Shown piece after piece: positions 1-5,995 of a stretch of 15,385 nt of DNA. The DNA comes from an uncultured Actinomycetes bacterium (GTDB lineage Bacteria; Actinomycetota; Thermoleophilia; Solirubrobacterales; Solirubrobacteraceae). Each line of letters starts with the position of its first letter. The stretch's first letter is position 1. The stretch is from positions 1 to 15,385 of the forward strand of contig CALAQT010000074.1 in the NCBI GenBank assembly GCA_937888775.1. The letters are read 5' to 3'. A program made the translations under genes and the position numbers. The notes under the pieces are model-generated. The model made no database searches and had not been told where the DNA came from. It was given only the letters and a program-made list of their open reading frames with translations.

Positions 1-21
1 AGACGTGTGCTCTTCCGATCT
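1..21 (+). other. Illumina adapter sequence at contig end
   Basis: The first 21 bases are identical to the 3' end of the Illumina TruSeq read-2 adapter, ending GCTCTTCCGATCT. This is library-construction sequence, not genomic DNA. It supplies the apparent ATG at position 7, so any protein start placed there is an artefact. Confidence 0.96.
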
Positions 22-80
22 CAGCACGTCGAAGTCGAGGTAGCCTATCAGGCCGAGGATCAGCCAGGGGTTGTGGCGGC
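22..80 (+). repeat. Inverted near-copy of 161-219 (fold-back artefact)
   Basis: The reverse complement of 22-80 matches 161-219 over 59 bases with two mismatches. The arms are separated by 80 bases. Lying directly next to adapter sequence, this is best read as a chimeric fold-back read end and not a biological inverted repeat. The frame happens to stay open through it, so the first residues of the long reading frame are translated antisense. Confidence 0.85.
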
Positions 81-81
81 T

Positions 82-621
82 CGACGCGGCCCGGAGGCGC
101 GCATGCCGCGCGTGCTCGGCGCGCTCGCGGGGGGCGTGGAGGAAGCGCTCCTGCTGCTGCGCCGCCACAACCCCTGGCTGATCCTCGGCCTGATCGGCTA
201 CCTCGTCTTCGACGTGCTGATCCTCGTGTGCACCTTCCACGCCTTCGGCACCGCGCCGCCCATGTCCGTGATCTGGATCGGATACCTGATCGGCGAGCTC
301 GGCGGGCTGATCCCGATCCCGGGTGGCACCGGGGGCGTGGACCTCGGCCTCGTGGGCATGCTCGTGCTCTACCGCGTGCCCATCGGAGCCGCCACCGCCG
401 CCGTGCTCGCCTACCGCGCGATCGCGCTGTGGGTGCCCGCCGTCACGGGCGCGGCCGCGTTCGTGCTGCTGCAGCGCTCGCTCTCGCGCGAGGCGCTCGC
501 GATCTCCGAATGCCTCCCGGGCGGCGAGGTCGAGGTGATCGGCCGTGGCCGCGTGCGGCTCAGCGCCGCAGCCGCCACTGCCGCCGCGCGCGACCGCGCG
601 GGCACCTCCGCGCGGGGCTAG
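82..621 (+). CDS. Flippase-like / LPG synthase TM-region protein, C-terminal part
   Basis: This is the 3' end of a polytopic membrane protein of the lysylphosphatidylglycerol-synthase transmembrane superfamily (UPF0104/YbhN-like, 'flippase-like domain'). About 179 residues are present. They hold at least four hydrophobic segments and the characteristic loop IGELGGLIPIPGGTGGVDLG before the last helices, ending in an Ala/Arg-rich hydrophilic tail. Family members are usually 300 residues or more, so the N-terminal half lies outside the window. Sequence before about position 81 is a fold-back copy plus adapter and should not be counted as protein. Members are thought to move lipids or polyprenyl-linked intermediates across the inner membrane; the substrate here cannot be told. 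The stop overlaps the stop of a minus-strand remnant in a shared CTAG. Confidence 0.85.
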   Translation, partial: RRGPEARMPRVLGALAGGVEEALLLLRRHNPWLILGLIGYLVFDVLILVCTFHAFGTAPPMSVIWIGYLIGELGGLIPIPGGTGGVDLGLVGMLVLYRVPIGAATAAVLAYRAIALWVPAVTGAAAFVLLQRSLSREALAISECLPGGEVEVIGRGRVRLSAAAATAAARDRAGTSARG

Positions 622-821
622 CCTGGCTTCACGACGAAGGCCACCAGGCACCTGCTCGCGGCCCACTCCACGTCGCCGACGCGCAACCCTTTCTTGGTTG
701 CGAGGACGATCGAGATCATCGAGTTCCGGCTCACCAAGCCATTGGGCTGCACCACCTGGACTTCGAGCGGCTGCACCAGGTTCCCGCCGATCGAGCCCGT
801 GGTCGCGGCGACAAAGGTGCA
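618..821 (-). pseudogene. C-terminal remnant of an unidentified protein
   Basis: A minus-strand frame stays open for 67 codons to a TAG at 618-620. It reads CTFVAATTGSIGG early and ends in LVAFVVKPG. Sixty-one of the 67 codons end in G or C, the bias of the real genes nearby, so it has very probably been coding. No ATG, GTG or TTG precedes most of it; the first in-frame GTG would leave fewer than 55 residues. Upstream the frame runs into the 3' end of the TetR remnant in another phase, so the 5' part appears lost. I do not recognise the family; the alternating hydrophobic pattern would suit a beta-rich domain. A start further upstream joined by frameshift is also possible. Confidence 0.45.
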
Positions 822-847
822 GTGAGCGCTTCGCGGCTCTGGTTGTC

Positions 848-1042
848 CTACGTGGGCTCCACATCGTTCGGCGGGCGAAGGCCGTCGAGTGTGGTTTGGA
901 GGATGGGCTCGAGGTAGCGGGGGTCGGCGGGGATCGTGGCGATGGCGATGATCATGTCGAGGATTTGCTCGAGCGTGAGGTCGTCGCGGACTTCATGTGC
1001 GTGTTGTGCGGCGGTGAGGAGCGGCCGGCCGGCGGCGATCAC
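848..1042 (-). pseudogene. TetR/AcrR family regulator, C-terminal remnant
   Basis: The 64 residues include DDLTLEQILDMIIAIATIP, then DPRYLEPILQTTLDGLRPP. This is the typical last part of the ligand-binding domain of actinobacterial TetR-type repressors. The N-terminal helix-turn-helix and most of the ligand-binding helices are missing. The open frame begins just after the stop codon of the cupin gene (1055-1057), which lies in the same frame, so nothing of the regulator remains upstream. A GTG at 1042 could start a short peptide, but it would have no DNA-binding domain. This looks like a deletion that fused the cupin gene's 3' end to the tail of a tetR gene. Family assignment is by recognition of the motif. 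Confidence 0.7.
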
Positions 1043-1054
1043 TCGGGCGCGGGA

Positions 1055-1585
1055 CTAGGCCGCGATCGTGCTCCTGTAGCCGCGCGCTCGCGCAAGCGGC
1101 TTTAGGACCATCGCCACCGCCCGCAGGACGGGCCAGGGCGGCCTGACCGTCCGAATCTCGTCCCCGAACCGCGGCACCATGACCGCGAGCTGCAGCGGGC
1201 GCGGCATCCCCTTCGCGTCGAGCTTCCCCGCGTTGGCGAGTGCGAAGAGGGTCTCGAAGAACTCCGCGATCGCGAGCGCAGGCCGAAAGAACCCGATCGA
1301 GTGGGCGTCCTCGTGCCCGTCGTTCCAGAACCGGTGAGGGGTGTTTGGAGGTATCGAGATCGAGTCGCCCGGGGCGAGTTTGCGCTGGACGCCGTTGACT
1401 TCGAAGACGAGCGAGCCCGAGAGGAGCTCCGCACCGCTCTCCTGCTTGGGGTGGACGTGCAACGGCTCGCGCTCGTCGGTCGGGGGATTGACGCTGTCGA
1501 TCCGCAGCGAGTCCCGCTGCAGCTCGAGGAAGGTCATTCGCTGCCCCGTACGCGTGTTCGTGATTTGCTGACCCAGGTGTGCCAC
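1055..1585 (-). CDS. Cupin domain protein
   Basis: A 176-residue protein with a single cupin domain. Motif 1 is seen around residues 43-57 (HVHPKQE, then AELLSG). Motif 2 is at 72-84 (PGDSISIPPNTPH). The two histidines of the HxH, the glutamate and the later histidine could bind one metal ion. The C-terminal 80 residues form a helical extension without a known motif. Small cupins of this kind may be dioxygenases, isomerases or ligand sensors; the substrate is not evident. The start is GTG at 1585, chosen because a perfect AGGAGG lies at 1592-1597 with six bases of spacing. A longer reading frame continues upstream but crosses the marR promoter. It is divergent from the MarR gene, with a palindrome between them, so it is probably the regulator's target. 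Confidence 0.85.
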   Translation of the reverse strand: MAHLGQQITNTRTGQRMTFLELQRDSLRIDSVNPPTDEREPLHVHPKQESGAELLSGSLVFEVNGVQRKLAPGDSISIPPNTPHRFWNDGHEDAHSIGFFRPALAIAEFFETLFALANAGKLDAKGMPRPLQLAVMVPRFGDEIRTVRPPWPVLRAVAMVLKPLARARGYRSTIAA

Positions 1586-1591
1586 CGATCG

Positions 1592-1597
1592 CCTCCT
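1592..1597 (-). promoter_or_regulatory. Ribosome binding site of the cupin gene
   Basis: AGGAGG on the minus strand, six bases before the GTG at 1585. It decides the start against in-frame codons further upstream. Confidence 0.8.
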
Positions 1598-1605
1598 AAA
1601 GTACA

Positions 1606-1631
1606 ACGGGTTCCGAAGCTTCGGATACCGT
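1606..1631. promoter_or_regulatory. Candidate MarR operator (palindrome)
   Basis: A 26-base dyad in which 11 of 13 base pairs match. Its core TCCGAAGCTTCGGA (1612-1625) is a perfect 14-base palindrome, flanked by ACGG and CCGT arms. It lies between the cupin ribosome binding site and the marR start, about 12-17 bases from marR. MarR dimers typically bind palindromes of this size in their own promoter, so control of both genes is likely. Binding is inferred. Confidence 0.6.
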
Positions 1632-1645
1632 AGCATGATTGCGTG

Positions 1646-2125
1646 ATGTTCGAGACCCCTCACTCCGAGCGACTGCCGGTCGGCCAACTGCTCGGGAACC
1701 TGATTCGACTCTTTCGCTCGGAGCTCGCCGTTCGCGGAGAGGCGTCCGCCGGTGTCGAGGGGATTCGACCTGCCCACCTGCAGGTGTTCGGGTCGATCAA
1801 GGCGAGCGGCTCCAGGCTGACCGATCTCGCAAGTTCGTCGGGGCTGTCCCTGTCGGCCATGGCCGAGCTCGTCGATGGGCTCGAGCAACTGGGTTACCTC
1901 AAGCGGAGGCCCGACCCGAGCGACGGACGCGCGAAGCTCATCTGCCTCACTGAGCGCGGGTGGCAAGCGATTCGCGAGGGCCGGCGACTGATCGCGGAGA
2001 TCGAAGTCGATTGGGCCGGTGCGCTTGGCGGGAGCGACTTCGAGTCGCTCTGCCGGGACCTGCAGCGCCTACTGGACGTTCTCGACCCGACCGTTCGCGA
2101 GCAGTACGTCGACACGCCCCAGTAG
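1646..2125 (+). CDS. MarR family transcriptional regulator
   Basis: A 159-residue winged-helix regulator of MarR type. Residues 12-30 form the N-terminal dimerisation helix. Helix-turn-helix sequence runs from about 55 to 85 (SRLTDLASSSGLSLSAMAEL, then VDGLEQLGYL). The wing has the family hallmark RRPDPSDGRAKLICLTERG at 87-105. The C-terminal helices complete the dimer interface. The length is normal for the family. The start could be GTG 1643 or ATG 1646; no Shine-Dalgarno sequence is visible, so the message may be leaderless. It is divergent from the cupin gene, and the palindrome at 1606-1631 suggests autoregulation together with control of the cupin. MarR proteins usually release DNA on binding a small phenolic or on oxidation; the signal here is unknown. 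Confidence 0.92.
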   Translation: MFETPHSERLPVGQLLGNLIRLFRSELAVRGEASAGVEGIRPAHLQVFGSIKASGSRLTDLASSSGLSLSAMAELVDGLEQLGYLKRRPDPSDGRAKLICLTERGWQAIREGRRLIAEIEVDWAGALGGSDFESLCRDLQRLLDVLDPTVREQYVDTPQ

Positions 2126-2332
2126 CGAGCGTGGTGACCGGCCGAGTGCGGGATCGCATCAGCGCCACGATCACCGAAGCTGAGGCTGCACCAGCTGTCG
2201 CGCGGAAGCGATACTCCCGGCATGTCCTCGGCCTTTGGGTTCTGAACCCCGACGCGGATCTGATCAGCCTCGAATTGCAGTCAGCGCCACGATCAAGCGC
2301 CGGACCCGCGCAGCCCGCGTCTCCAAGCCGCG

Positions 2333-2362
2333 CCTTCCCGGTCCCTGAAGGAGCCGGGAAGG
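2333..2362 (+). terminator. Hairpin, possible intrinsic terminator
   Basis: Perfect 9-base arms CCTTCCCGG and CCGGGAAGG enclose a 12-base loop and are followed by TTCTACCTT. It lies about 210 bases after marR. The T tract is imperfect, so function as a terminator is uncertain; it could also belong to a mobile-element remnant. Confidence 0.4.
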
Positions 2363-2632
2363 TTCTACCTTCGGGCAAGTGGTCGGGAAGAGCGGAGTCG
2401 ACCCGGTTTCAGGACCGTCTGACCGTGGGGACTGTCTCACCATGGCGTGCGCGACCGAAATCACGCCGTAATCGGGTCTTGATCCGCCCGTCAGCGATAA
2501 ACGGCCCAACGGCCCTTTACAGTCCACGCCTGCTCGCCGAGCGATGCGAGCGTCCTCACCGACTCGGCACTTCGCTTGCGCATCGGACGATCTCCGAGCG
2601 CGTCGGCTGAGGGCAGCGAGACGCCTGCTCCG

Positions 2633-2660
2633 CCATGGCCAAGCAGAAGCGTGGCCATGG
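2633..2660. repeat. Inverted repeat upstream of the small membrane peptide
   Basis: CCATGGCC and GGCCATGG are perfect 8-base arms with a 12-base loop. A second GC-rich dyad, GCCGGC repeated within 2661-2676, follows directly. The pair lies 65-110 bases upstream of the 30-residue ORF and could shape its leader or end transcription from upstream. Confidence 0.4.
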
Positions 2661-2741
2661 GCCGGCCGCCGGCCGGTTTAGCCGCCCTCGCCGCTCTGGC
2701 CCGTGGCGACCATCAACATCATTCGCGGATAAGGAGCAACC

Positions 2742-2834
2742 ATGATCCTCGCAACAAGTATCTCCCTCGTAGGCGTCCTCGTCATCGTCGCCATCATTGG
2801 GGGCGTCATCTGGATCTTCAATCACGTCCGCTAG
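2742..2834 (+). CDS. Small single-helix membrane peptide (30 residues)
   Basis: A 30-residue ORF starts at ATG 2742 after a good Shine-Dalgarno sequence AAGGAG at 2731-2736 (five-base spacing). Residues 3-25 are almost wholly hydrophobic (SLVGVLVIVAIIGGVIWIF) and end in NHVR, which predicts one transmembrane helix with a short basic tail. Most codons end in C. It is too short for standard gene callers and I know no named family for it. Such peptides often modulate a larger membrane protein or respond to envelope stress; no partner can be named. Nearby small genes (iron permease family, CsbD) give a loose stress/envelope context. Confidence 0.6.
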   Translation: MILATSISLVGVLVIVAIIGGVIWIFNHVR

Positions 2835-3000
2835 ATGGTCACGCTGCGCTAGTGGCCGCGAGCACGACAAGGGAGGCGAGGGCAACCGATGGAGGCTGAC
2901 CGTCGAGGTTCGCCGAAGGGTGCGGTCGCTCTACGCGGGGTGGGAACCGCGGCGGCCGGAGCGCGACGGCGGACTGTCGCGCTGCGAGCGTTGGAAGCGA

Positions 3001-3417
3001 TCACAGTTGCTCGTCTAGGCCAATGGCCCGCTCAAGCATCGGATCGGCCTGGTGACCCTCGTTACGGATTGCCTCGAGCATTCCGGTAGCCAGGGCATCG
3101 AGCTTGCTTTGCACGGCGGCCTCGGCCCGCAGCTCAGCGTTCTTGAGCAGCGCGACCAGCAGCAGCGTTGTCGCCGTGAGCGCGGTGCCCGCGGCTTGCT
3201 CATAGCCACTGCCGGCCCCGAACACGTAGCCACCAAGCCACGCGAGCACCATTCCGACGCAGACAAGGAAGAAGAAAGGCGAGCTCGAGAAGTACGACGC
3301 TCCTTGAGCGAGCCGGTCGAACGGTCCACGACGGTCCCGCGCCCCTCGCTCACTGGGATGCTTCGGCGACCACCAGCGAACGACGGCGCCCTTGGCGCGA
3401 TGTGGCTGCTCACCCAT
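3001..3417 (-). CDS. Low-affinity iron permease family protein
   Basis: A protein of about 138 residues. The N-terminal 50 are hydrophilic and basic. Then comes FDRLAQGASYFSSSPFFFLV, which begins a first membrane helix, and a second helix around ALTATTLLLVALLKNAELRA. After the second helix is the family's conserved soluble stretch AAVQSKLDALATGMLEAIRN. This two-helix layout followed by a 'QxKLDxL' helix matches the low-affinity iron permease family (PF04120-like), whose bacterial members have no proven transport role. The ATG at 3417 is the best internal start, though no clear ribosome binding site precedes it. The longer open frame up to 3864 is antisense to csbD and is not credible. Confidence 0.72.
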   Translation of the reverse strand: MGEQPHRAKGAVVRWWSPKHPSERGARDRRGPFDRLAQGASYFSSSPFFFLVCVGMVLAWLGGYVFGAGSGYEQAAGTALTATTLLLVALLKNAELRAEAAVQSKLDALATGMLEAIRNEGHQADPMLERAIGLDEQL

Positions 3418-3637
3418 AAGGGCCAGCGTAGCGTCGTCGGGTCGCGGATCGAGTGGACACTCCCATTCCTGCGTGTCCGGCGTAAGGAGCGGTGTTGTTC
3501 GCCTCGGGAAACCCGCAGCCGGGTCATGGGAAGCTACAAATGTGTTCAGGGGCGTGGCGGGCGTATCGTTGGTCGGGAAGGACGCCAACCCAGACAGTCG
3601 GGACGCTTGACGACACCGACGAACGAAGGAGACCGAA

Positions 3638-3841
3638 ATGGGCGAGCAGACCGACAAGATCAGCGGACGCGTGAAGCAGGCCCTCGGAGCGCTCAAGGGT
3701 GATCGCGACCTCAAGCGCGAGGGCGAACACCAGGAGCGCAAGGGCGAGGTCAAGGGCCATATCGACGACGCCGTCGACAAGGCGCAGGACGCAGCCGACG
3801 ACCTGAAGGACAAGGTCGAGAGTGCCGTCGACAAGGCATAG
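3638..3841 (+). CDS. CsbD family stress protein
   Basis: A 67-residue, highly charged helical protein. It begins MGEQTDKISGRVKQALGALK, with GDRDLKREGEHQERKGEVKG following, and ends in repeats of the type DAADDLKDKVESAVDKA. This is the CsbD-like fold (PF05532): a small, soluble, cytoplasmic protein with no known enzymatic role. In Bacillus, csbD belongs to the general-stress sigma-B regulon. Length and motif order are typical. The start is supported by AAGGAG at 3626-3631, six bases before the ATG. A small ORF overlaps its last 20 bases in another frame. Confidence 0.93.
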   Translation: MGEQTDKISGRVKQALGALKGDRDLKREGEHQERKGEVKGHIDDAVDKAQDAADDLKDKVESAVDKA

Positions 3842-4016
3842 GCCGGAGTCGATCCGCGCGGCAAAGCGTGCCGTGTTCGCGCACCAGTTCGACCCGATCT
3901 GGTGGAGTCTGACCAACGACGACCACAGGTGGCTGCGGAAGAAGTTGGATCATGAGGAGAACGCCGACGGGGCGTTCGGTCGCATGTTGGCCGGTTACGA
4001 TTCGCGCAGCGCCTAG
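3822..4016 (+). CDS. Small hypothetical protein overlapping csbD
   Basis: An ORF of 64 residues from GTG 3822, inside the end of csbD, to TAG at 4014-4016. The body reads AVFAHQFDPIWWSLTNDDHR, then WLRKKLDHEENADGAFGRML. Most codons end in G or C, as in true genes here, and the protein is rich in aromatic and charged residues instead of the Arg/Pro/Ala runs of shadow frames. Translation coupled to csbD is possible. A GTG near 3870 is an alternative start. No family is recognised. Its stop interlocks with that of the convergent membrane gene in CTAG. Confidence 0.5.
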   Translation: MPSTRHRPESIRAAKRAVFAHQFDPIWWSLTNDDHRWLRKKLDHEENADGAFGRMLAGYDSRSA

Positions 4017-4264
4017 CGCGTGCGGGCTTGATCCCCGGCGAGAATGATGAAGCGGACGATCGCCGCGAGGCCGAGCCAAATCAGAACTCCGGCCCCGATC
4101 CTGACACCGCTCGTGTGATGGTCCGGTTTGGTTTTGTTGAGCGCGACGAACAGGACGAAGGCACCGCTTGCGACGAGCGCCACGACCCACGGCGCGACCG
4201 TTTCGCGGAGACTACCCGCCGCCCGGCTGTTCGTGCCGTCGGTGGTCTCCTCGAGGTCGGCCAT
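4013..4264 (-). CDS. Small two-helix membrane protein
   Basis: An 83-residue protein starting MADLEETTDGTNSRAAGSL. A hydrophilic N-terminus is followed by helix 1 (VAPWVVALVASGAFVLFVAL), a short polar loop NKTKPDHHTSGVR, and helix 2 (GAGVLIWLGLAAIVRFIIL), ending in a basic tail. This predicts an inner-membrane hairpin protein. I recognise no family. ATG 4264 is preferred because upstream residues in the longer frame (to 4366) look non-coding; no strong ribosome binding site is visible. It is convergent with the small ORF after csbD. Confidence 0.6.
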   Translation of the reverse strand: MADLEETTDGTNSRAAGSLRETVAPWVVALVASGAFVLFVALNKTKPDHHTSGVRIGAGVLIWLGLAAIVRFIILAGDQARTR

Positions 4265-4381
4265 ACACGAGTCATACCCGATCCACCTAACCCACTTTGG
4301 TCGGGGCGGGGTGGCTGCGGCATCGGCCCGCCTGAGACGCGCTGGTAGGGCGCCGAGGTCGCCCACGCGAGGTTCGCTCGA

Positions 4382-5134
4382 CTAGGGCTTGTGTACCTGT
4401 GCGCGGCTGTAGAGCAGGGTAAGCAGATGTCGCTCGAGCGCGGTCGGCGGAGGTCGGGAAACCCTGATGTCATTCAGGCTGACTTCGGCTCGCCCGACGA
4501 CGAACCCGTAATCATCGAGGTACAGGACCTCTCGCCTCTGCTTCCCCGTCGGGGAAGCGCCAGTGATGGTCGTCTCGACGCGGAAGCCGAACGCGTTCAG
4601 TCCCTCAGGCAAGAGGCGCGGAAGGACCGTCACCGTCGTTGGCCCGATTTGTGTGGGCCGTGCCGCGCCTTCGGCGAGCTGGGGCAAGTCGCGCGCAATG
4701 CAGGTCCGATCACGGGCGCTTTGAAGCGCCGCGTAATTGCGGCCCGCGATCGCAGCGCTCGGCTGCACTTCGATCGAAGATTTCACGCGCGTAGCTTCGT
4801 CCACGACGTTGCCAACCCGGAGCGTCGAGGATCTGATGTCCGCGATCCGCCGGTCGGGCAGCATGGCCCCGGCACATCGAGCAACTTCCAATGCCCTCTG
4901 CGACGGTGGGCCGCTTTCTTCTTCGTCTGCGATCACTTCGGCACCGGGCACATCAGTTTGTGTGAGGTTGACCTGGCGGGCATACGCTCTCGCGTGGGCC
5001 TTGGCAACCGACACGGCGCTATCCGCCGCAGTGCCCGCCGCAGCCACCGTCGCGGTCTTCTGGCTGCTGCCGCACCCGAACACGACGATGCAGGAGACAG
5101 AGAACAGCAACGTCATCCCGACCATTCGGAGCAC
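4382..5134 (-). CDS. Lipoprotein of unknown function
   Basis: A 250-residue exported protein. The N-terminus carries a type II signal peptide: hydrophobic core TLLFSVSCIVVFG and lipobox VFGC with the modified cysteine near residue 21, followed by GSS. The mature part contains QVNLTQTDVPGAEVIADEEE, a cysteine-bearing segment EVARCAGAML and a closing helix ERHLLTLLYSRAQ. This pattern, 'N-terminal lipobox, VNL...DVPG, RCAG, late LLxSRA', is one I associate with lipoproteins of Thermoleophilia with no assigned role. It would sit on the outer face of the membrane. Starts at GTG 5134, ATG 5125 or ATG 5116 are all possible. The gene stands alone. A 7-base hairpin (5155-5174) lies just upstream of the start. 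Confidence 0.75.
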   Translation of the reverse strand: MLRMVGMTLLFSVSCIVVFGCGSSQKTATVAAAGTAADSAVSVAKAHARAYARQVNLTQTDVPGAEVIADEEESGPPSQRALEVARCAGAMLPDRRIADIRSSTLRVGNVVDEATRVKSSIEVQPSAAIAGRNYAALQSARDRTCIARDLPQLAEGAARPTQIGPTTVTVLPRLLPEGLNAFGFRVETTITGASPTGKQRREVLYLDDYGFVVGRAEVSLNDIRVSRPPPTALERHLLTLLYSRAQVHKP

Positions 5135-5154
5135 ACCGGGACCTTATCCTGTGC

Positions 5155-5174
5155 GCGACCGTGCTCGCGGTCGC
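5155..5174. repeat. Short inverted repeat upstream of the lipoprotein gene
   Basis: GCGACCG and CGGTCGC form perfect 7-base arms with a 6-base loop, 21 bases before the GTG start at 5134. It could be an operator or a leader hairpin; nothing else supports either. Confidence 0.3.
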
Positions 5175-5395
5175 CGCGAAGCGACGGGCCTGGCCGATCA
5201 ACGCGGCTCGTAGGAAGACGTTCAGCCAGTAAAGCCCCTGATCCCTGCGGGCAAGTGAGGCTAGTGGCCGTGGCCTGTGAACCCCAGAGCCGCTAGGTCA
5301 TGAGGTGCCACTGCTTCCACGCCAAGACAGCGAATAGAAGTGGTGCGCGTCGTTCCGAGTAACCTCTGAAGGCGTGCTCGGCTTCACGATTCTCG

Positions 5396-5716
5396 CAACA
5401 CTTCAACAGCGTCAAGATAGATCGGTCGCTGATCACGAACATCATCGATATGCCGCACGCCGACGCCCTCGCCGCTGCCATCATCCAGATGGGCCAGGCG
5501 CTCGGCAAACAGATGATCGCCGAGGGTGTCGAGACGCTGGACCAGGCCACTCGCCTCCAGGCACTCGGATGTGACATCGCCCAGGGCTTCCACTTCGTGC
5601 AGCCCATGGCACCCGCAATGCTCACCGCGCTGCTCCGGCATCGGCACACCTGGCTGCCCCTCATCGGCGAAGCCACGCACGCAGCCACGGCGGCGACCCA
5701 CTCGCACGACCCGTGA
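5396..5716 (+). pseudogene. EAL-domain phosphodiesterase, C-terminal remnant
   Basis: The frame from about 5396 reads HFNSVKIDRSLITNIIDMPH, then AAIIQMGQALGKQMIAEGVE, and LGCDIAQGFHFVQPM. These are the KxDxS, EGVET and QG motifs of the second half of EAL domains, which hydrolyse cyclic di-GMP. The first half, with the ExL signature and DDFG motif, is missing. Sequence before HFNSV does not match the family, and the frame meets a TAA about 30 bases further upstream. An ATG at 5450 could start a short peptide but would cut into the domain. A dead remnant is most likely. It converges on a GGDEF-type gene that is also damaged. Confidence 0.8.
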
Positions 5717-5995
5717 CCCAGTGTTGAACGGCCGGAAATTGACACGCCCCCGAGCGACTACCTGAACAGACCAACAACGGGCCCCGGATCTCGAGATCGG
5801 CGCCACCCGAAGGGTCCGCGATCCTCGTCCGGAGCGCTCGTGTGGGCGCGCGGCCAGCGGACGGTCGCATAGGCTCGGAGGGAGAAGCCCGCCGGACTGC
5901 GAGTTAAGTCGACTGCAGTGGCACTGCCGGGCCCACCGGGCGCGAGGCTTTCGAGGAGGCCAGCTGCTCAGCCACTTGCCGGTCGCCACTGAGGA
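5717..5995. other. Intergenic sequence between the c-di-GMP remnants
   Basis: About 280 bases with no credible gene. The open minus frame here and opposite the EAL remnant is a shadow. No terminator with a T tract is seen. Confidence 0.4.

Larger units (their letters stand above)
2126..2741. other. Gene-free stretch with hairpins and a possible mobile-element remnant
   Basis: No reading frame here has convincing coding character. The 15-mer TCAGCGCCACGATCA occurs at about 2159-2173 and again at 2281-2295. A strong hairpin lies at 2333-2362 and two more inverted repeats at 2633-2676. Around 2425-2520 the minus frame (including GGSRPDYGVISVAHAMVRQS) and the string GGGACTGTCTCACC recall the end region of insertion sequences, but this is an impression only. 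Confidence 0.5.

Noticed and set aside
1960..2610. Open plus-strand frame of 216 codons across the marR end and the following gap
   Set aside because: It overlaps marR in another frame; composition is Arg/Pro/Ser-rich and no start signal or motif is present.
2889..3089. Open plus-strand frame of 66 codons after the small peptide
   Set aside because: It overlaps the iron permease family gene, the GGGAGG is too far from its ATG, and the residues are mainly Arg/Ala/Gly.
3418..3864. N-terminal extension of the iron permease family gene
   Set aside because: This part is antisense to csbD and has Ser/Arg/Leu-rich shadow composition; the family begins near the FDR segment.
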